From NCBI RefSeq assembly GCF_024346955.1, contig NZ_AP024883.1:1302001-1366000 (forward strand): a stretch of 64,000 nucleotides of DNA. Direction: 5' to 3'. The position numbers and the translations under genes were made by a program. Numbering within the stretch: position 1 is the first letter of the stretch; every line of letters starts with the position of its first letter. This document shows, piece by piece, positions 60,031 through 64,000 of this stretch. Under the pieces are notes generated by a model. It was not told the origin of the DNA and searched no databases. It worked only from the letters and a program-made list of their open reading frames with translations. Source of the stretch: Vibrio mangrovi. GTDB lineage: Bacteria; Pseudomonadota; Gammaproteobacteria; Enterobacterales; Vibrionaceae.

Positions 60031-60714
60031 GTGAAAGAAGCCGAGCGTATGCCCGAGGTTTACCGGCTGGGTGAGCACTGTTTTGTGCTTCAGGCTCCGG
60101 AACCGGTAACTCTGGCCCGGCAGCAGAAAATCTGGATGATCGCCGAACAGCTTCGGGCAAGAACTGAGATAGTAGATATCGTACCCGGAATGAATAATCT
60201 GACTGTCCGTATCCGGCCGGATGTTACAGAACATGAAAGCAATGAATATGAAAATATCCGCCGGCTGTTTTATCAGTACTGGACAGATGATGATGTTGTT
60301 TCAACGCTAGGACGCCAACTTGAAATTGCCGTGAAATTCGGAGGAAGCTACGGGCCGGATCTGGCACATGTAGCTGACAGTTCCGGGTTGAGTATTGATG
60401 AAGTGATTCGAATATATACGGCTGCTGAATACACGGTTTATTTTTTAGGATTTCAGCCCGGTTTTGCCTATTTAGGTGGTTTACCCAATATTTTAGCAAC
60501 CCCAAGACATGCTTCACCACGGACAAGAATTCCGGCTGGCTCGGTTGGTATCGGGGGAGCACAGACAGGTATTTATCCGAATGCTTCTCCGGGAGGCTGG
60601 CAGGTGATTGGTCACACGGATGTGGTGTTGTTTGACCCACAAAGAGATCAACCTTCTTTTTGGTTACCGGGAGACCGGGTGAGATTTACTGTCACGGAGA
60701 TTCATTATGATTGA
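60031..60714 (+). CDS. pxpB: 5-oxoprolinase subunit PxpB
   Basis: A 227-residue subunit of the ATP-dependent 5-oxoprolinase PxpABC that opens 5-oxoproline (pyroglutamate) to glutamate. The family motif FLGFQPGFAYLGGLP and the following PRHASPRTRIPAGSVGIGG are clear (KipI/allophanate hydrolase subunit 1 fold). The start is a GTG at 60031 with GGAG upstream; ATG 60049 is an alternative. It overlaps pxpC by 8 bp. First gene of the operon, right after dispersed repeat copy B. Confidence 0.92.
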   Translation: MKEAERMPEVYRLGEHCFVLQAPEPVTLARQQKIWMIAEQLRARTEIVDIVPGMNNLTVRIRPDVTEHESNEYENIRRLFYQYWTDDDVVSTLGRQLEIAVKFGGSYGPDLAHVADSSGLSIDEVIRIYTAAEYTVYFLGFQPGFAYLGGLPNILATPRHASPRTRIPAGSVGIGGAQTGIYPNASPGGWQVIGHTDVVLFDPQRDQPSFWLPGDRVRFTVTEIHYD

Positions 60715-61648
60715 AGTGATTCAGGCTGGGCCGGTGGTTACGGTTCAGGATCTTGGCAGAGAAGGATACCGGCATCACGGAGTTTCCCGGGCCGGAGCAT
60801 TGGATGGCTTGGCGTTGACAATTGCCAATCGGTTGGTTGGCAATCCGGATAATACGGCAGGGCTGGAAATGATGTTTGGAGCGACCACTCTTTTATTTGA
60901 AAAAGATGTCTGTTTCGCTCTGACCGGAAGTGACTGTTTTGCAGTACTGGACGGGACACCGGTTTATCCGGGGTGGCGCTGTCATGCACAAGCCGGACAG
61001 ATATTACGCTTAAGTGCGCCTAAACAGGGGCTTTGTGCTTATCTGGCCGTACGGGGTGGAATTAGTGTCCCTCCGGTGATGGGATCTGCTGCGACAGACT
61101 TACAGGCAGGTTTTGGTGGAGTTGACGGTCGGCCATTGCGAAAGGGCGACCGGCTTTTACTGGAAGAGAATCGTCAGCCTGCGCAGGTCGATCTCAGTGA
61201 AAAAGTCGGTGTTTTACTGCCGACAGCCGAGGCTGTCATTCGGGTATGTGCCGGTCCTGAAGCCGGAATGTATTCAGTACATGCCCGGAAACAGTTTTTT
61301 TCATCGGCATGGAAAATCAGTGTGAGTAGTAACCGGATGGGATTCCGGCTGGAAGGTTCTCCGATAGCAGAAACTCTCGATGGAAATCTATTGTCTCATG
61401 CTGTGTTTCCCGGTGTGATTCAGATTCCGCCGGATGGACAGCCGATCATTCTGGCTGCGGAGGGGCAAACCAGTGGCGGTTATCCGAGAATGGCTGTGGT
61501 AATTGACAGTGATTTATGGCGGTTAGGTCAGTTGCGTCCGGGTGAGATGATTTACTTTCAGGAAGTATCCTTACAGGAAGCTGCTGTTGCTGCGGATAAA
61601 CAGGCTCATTATTTACAACGAATTGCGTTCGCATTAGCCTCACATTAA
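60707..61648 (+). CDS. pxpC: 5-oxoprolinase subunit PxpC
   Basis: A 313-residue biotin-dependent carboxyltransferase-like subunit (KipA/allophanate hydrolase subunit 2). Motifs include VQDLGREGYRHHGVSRAGALD, GLEMMFGATTLLF, SSNRMGFRLEG, and the end region ILAAEGQTSGGYPRMAVV. Acts with PxpB, probably in the phosphorylation/ring-opening step. Overlaps pxpB; pxpA follows after 78 bp. Confidence 0.92.
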   Translation: MIEVIQAGPVVTVQDLGREGYRHHGVSRAGALDGLALTIANRLVGNPDNTAGLEMMFGATTLLFEKDVCFALTGSDCFAVLDGTPVYPGWRCHAQAGQILRLSAPKQGLCAYLAVRGGISVPPVMGSAATDLQAGFGGVDGRPLRKGDRLLLEENRQPAQVDLSEKVGVLLPTAEAVIRVCAGPEAGMYSVHARKQFFSSAWKISVSSNRMGFRLEGSPIAETLDGNLLSHAVFPGVIQIPPDGQPIILAAEGQTSGGYPRMAVVIDSDLWRLGQLRPGEMIYFQEVSLQEAAVAADKQAHYLQRIAFALASH

Positions 61649-61726
61649 ACAGGATATTGATTCACTTACATACAGGATTCAGTATTCTTACCAGAGCATA
61701 CTGTTATCAGAATATAGAGGGAAAAA

Positions 61727-62482
61727 ATGAATAGTGTCGATCTGAACTGTGACATGGGAGAGAGCTTCGGTACTTATTCACTCGGCAATGATGCAGCACT
61801 GATGGAATTTGTCAGTTCAGTGAATATTGCCTGTGGCTTTCATGCCGGTGATCCCGGTGTGATGCGGGATACAGTCAGGCTGGCACTAGAGAAAAATCTG
61901 GCGATAGGTGCACATCCTGGCCTGCCTGATCTGACAGGCTTTGGGCGTCGGGTGATGGAGATTTCTCCCCGGGAAGCCTATAACATAGTGGTTTATCAAA
62001 TCGGGGCACTTGATGGTTTTGTCCGGGCTGGTGGTGGAAAGTTGCACCATGTGAAGCCTCACGGCGCTTTGTATAACATGGCAGCGAAAGATGAACAGCT
62101 GGCTCAGGCGATTGCACAGGCAGTGAAAGATACCGATCCGACGCTGGTGCTATATGGTTTATCGGGTAGTGCGTTGACTATCGCCGGAGAGAATGCCGGT
62201 CTGAACGTCGCCAATGAAGTATTTGCTGATCGCACCTATCAACCGGACGGAACGTTGACTCCCCGTTCCAGACCTGATGCTCTGATCCATTCCGATGAAG
62301 TAGCGTTGAATCAGGTTATCGGTATGATCCGGGAAGGTAAGGTGAGGGCAACGAATGGTCAGTGGGCTGATATTCGTGCCGACACCATATGTATTCATGG
62401 CGATGGTTCACATGCACTTGAGTTTGCCCGGAAAATAGCTCAGATGCTGACACAGCAGCACATCTCCATTCAAGCGGGGTGA
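61727..62482 (+). CDS. pxpA: 5-oxoprolinase subunit PxpA
   Basis: A 251-residue LamB/YcsF-family subunit with the typical N-terminus VDLNCDMGESFG, SSVNIACGFHAGDP, GAHPGLPDLTGFGRR, HHVKPHGALYNMA and EVFADRTYQPDGTLTPRS. Completes the 5-oxoprolinase operon pxpB-pxpC-pxpA. Convergent with alr, 31 bp apart. Confidence 0.93.
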   Translation: MNSVDLNCDMGESFGTYSLGNDAALMEFVSSVNIACGFHAGDPGVMRDTVRLALEKNLAIGAHPGLPDLTGFGRRVMEISPREAYNIVVYQIGALDGFVRAGGGKLHHVKPHGALYNMAAKDEQLAQAIAQAVKDTDPTLVLYGLSGSALTIAGENAGLNVANEVFADRTYQPDGTLTPRSRPDALIHSDEVALNQVIGMIREGKVRATNGQWADIRADTICIHGDGSHALEFARKIAQMLTQQHISIQAG

Positions 62483-62513
62483 ACTCACCGCTCCTTTTTA
62501 TTCAGACTTTCTC

Positions 62514-63596
62514 TTATTCATTAAGATACGTTCTGACTACACGCCGGGTTAACTGAATGACCAGCTCATATGGGATTGTACCGATTGATTTGGCAACCTG
62601 CTCCACCGGTAGGTTTTTGCCCCAGAATTCGACCCGGTCGCCGACCTGATCCGTTGCATCCGGTCCTAAATCGACGGTAATCATATCCATAGATATCCGG
62701 CCCGAGATAGGTACAAGACGCCCGTTAATATAAACAGGCGTACCATTGGGAGCCGATCTTGGATAACCATCTCCATATCCCATGGCAACTACGCCAATGC
62801 TGGTGTTCCGATCGGATGTCCAGTTTTCTCCATAACCGACCGGCTGATTTGCCTGATGCTGACGGACAGCAATCAGTTTTGACTGCAATGTCATTGCCGG
62901 TATCAGGTTGTGCTGTTGACCGGTTTCGTTGATATTGGGAGAAATTCCATACAGAGCAATTCCGGCCCGGACCGCGTCAAAGTAAGATGCGTCCCAGTAC
63001 AGAATCCCGGCTGAGTTTGCCAGTGTTTTCATTCCTTGGTAAATCTGTGTCTGGGATTGAAAACGTTCGAGTTGTGCCTGTGTGGAAGGTGAATCCGGAT
63101 CATCGGCACAACTGAAATGACTGATAAAGCCTACATCACCTGCAATTTTGTGGCTCTGTTCCAGCCGGGTAACATAAGTGTTCACTTCACCGGCCTGAAC
63201 CCCCAGACGATGCATTCCTGTATCCAGTTTGAGCCAGACCGATACTTTCTGAGGTAGCGCCGTCTGTTCAAAGTCTTTCAGTTGTTCAATACAATGAATG
63301 GTGGTGTGAAAATTGTGCTGCGCTGCGAGCTGAAGGTCTTCCGGGCAGAAACATCCCTCCAACAGGAGAATCGGTTGGGAGATGCCGGCTTCACGTAATT
63401 CAAGAGCTTCTTCTATACGGGACACAGCGAACATATCCGCCTGCGCCAGCGCTCGTGCGACTTTGACGGCATTATGCCCGTAAGCATCGCCTTTTATCAC
63501 TGCGATCAGCTGTTTTTCACTACCGCAGCGAGCTTTCAATGAGGTGTAATTATTCCTTAATGCATTTAAATCAATAACCGCTTCAGCAGTAATCAT
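62514..63596 (-). CDS. alr: Alanine racemase
   Basis: A PLP-dependent racemase giving D-alanine for peptidoglycan, 360 residues. PLP Lys in LIAVIKGDAYGHN (about residue 35), the catalytic Tyr region MGYGDGYPR (about residue 255) and C-terminal RISMDMITVDLG. The TIM-barrel-plus-beta fold length is normal. The start at 63596 is preceded by AGGAAC. It is not next to dnaB as the biosynthetic alr often is in enterics and vibrios, so it might be the catabolic or a second copy (dadX-like). Confidence 0.9.
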   Translation of the reverse strand: MITAEAVIDLNALRNNYTSLKARCGSEKQLIAVIKGDAYGHNAVKVARALAQADMFAVSRIEEALELREAGISQPILLLEGCFCPEDLQLAAQHNFHTTIHCIEQLKDFEQTALPQKVSVWLKLDTGMHRLGVQAGEVNTYVTRLEQSHKIAGDVGFISHFSCADDPDSPSTQAQLERFQSQTQIYQGMKTLANSAGILYWDASYFDAVRAGIALYGISPNINETGQQHNLIPAMTLQSKLIAVRQHQANQPVGYGENWTSDRNTSIGVVAMGYGDGYPRSAPNGTPVYINGRLVPISGRISMDMITVDLGPDATDQVGDRVEFWGKNLPVEQVAKSIGTIPYELVIQLTRRVVRTYLNE

Positions 63597-64000
63597 AATC
63601 GTTCCTGATTTTGGGCAATAATATAGGTCATCTGCAACTTCCTGTGATGGAGGTGCATGTCACCTGATAACAATGAATGTAAATTGTTAAACAAGGTGAA
63701 TATCGAAGTGGGTGTGGCTTGTTGTGACCAATTCCCTTTAGCTTTAACAATATACAGATAGCAATATACAGGCCAGTGCTTTTCTCGCCGGAGAAGTTTT
63801 CTGACCGGATACTGACTTGTGAACATCACCCTCAGATACTGTGATTCTGGGAAATGCTGTGAATAATGCAGATGATTACGCTGTATTTTATTTTGTACTG
63901 GTTTGTATTCATTTGTTAGTTTTAAATCCCGTTGATTTTTATTGCTCAAATAACTATTTTCTTCATCAAATACACTGCCGGTATGATTTTGTTACGTAAA
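63597..64000. other. Right-edge intergenic, no gene seen
   Basis: About 400 bp upstream of alr. The minus-strand frame 63593-63949 overlaps the alr start by ATGA but has no recognisable content and looks like chance. A promoter for alr must lie here. Confidence 0.5.

Noticed and set aside
63593..63949. 118-codon frame overlapping the alr start by ATGA
   Set aside because: The overlap looks like coupling, but the product has no family features and an unnatural composition; the DNA looks non-coding.

Overview
The window looks like a chromosomal segment of a gammaproteobacterium, most likely a Vibrio or close Vibrionaceae relative. The reasons are frdABCD-dcuB linked to a DcuS/DcuR-type two-component pair, GlpT/GlpR/GlpD closely matching the enteric proteins, a ppsA/ppsR divergent pair, several c-di-GMP proteins, and a cluster of integron-cassette attC sites of Vibrio type. 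No rRNA, tRNA or CRISPR array was recognised. The gene set (pectate lyases, rhamnogalacturonan lyase, cellulase, arabinanase and a necrosis-inducing NLP protein) suggests a plant- or detritus-associated lifestyle.

Layout. 0-6.3 kb: pectin-degradation cluster (PL4 rhamnogalacturonan lyase, PL1 and PL9 pectate lyases) with KdgR-like boxes between the two divergent genes and LacI-family-like operators at the left edge. 6.3-15.3 kb: PEBP protein with an AraC regulator, a xanthine/uracil permease, two LysR regulators, a very large DUF748 protein and an AhpD-like protein. 15.5-20 kb: glpT behind a GlpR operator, then a 993-residue receptor with two periplasmic solute-binding domains, GGDEF and EAL. 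20.3-21.1 kb: an NLP (NPP1) secreted toxin. 21.4-27.6 kb: an AT-richer accessory island whose genes nearly all lie on the minus strand. It holds an HNH nuclease with two unknown genes, an IS110 remnant, a complete IS3-family element, a phage-type antisense-RNA leader with an Ash-like peptide, and at least three attC-like sites bounding small cassettes (a PD-(D/E)XK-like protein, a GIY-YIG-like protein and a two-gene unit). It resembles a cassette array without a visible integrase. 28-30.5 kb: glpR and glpD, so the island sits between glpT and glpR-glpD.

30.5-43 kb: a GGDEF-EAL protein, then an anaerobic C4-dicarboxylate block on the minus strand: frdABCD, dcuB, a sensor kinase and response regulator, plus a 2-hydroxycarboxylate transporter and a chemoreceptor. 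43-52 kb: ppsA and its regulator ppsR, a Tat-exported SMP-30-like protein, two GNAT acetyltransferases, a LysR, GFA, cupin and LysE proteins. 52-56 kb: a two-gene plant-polysaccharide unit (CBM2-GH5 endoglucanase then CBM13-GH43 arabinanase). 57-64 kb: a beta-hydroxyacid dehydrogenase, a CSS-EAL phosphodiesterase, the 5-oxoprolinase operon pxpB-pxpC-pxpA and an alanine racemase.

How it fits together. A 14-bp palindromic motif (consensus TGWAANCGGTTNCA) occurs upstream of the cellulase operon, upstream of the NLP gene and three times at the left edge, hinting at one LacI/GalR-family regulator for plant-attack genes in addition to KdgR control of pectinolysis. The most unusual candidate system is the cassette-borne pair at 26.3-27.5 kb: a 59-residue membrane peptide and a 354-residue protein with overlapping genes that carry the same short G-[ND]-x-S-x-N-x-Q-A motif, an arrangement reminiscent of amyloid-signalling receptor/effector pairs. 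These two ideas are inferences from sequence patterns only.
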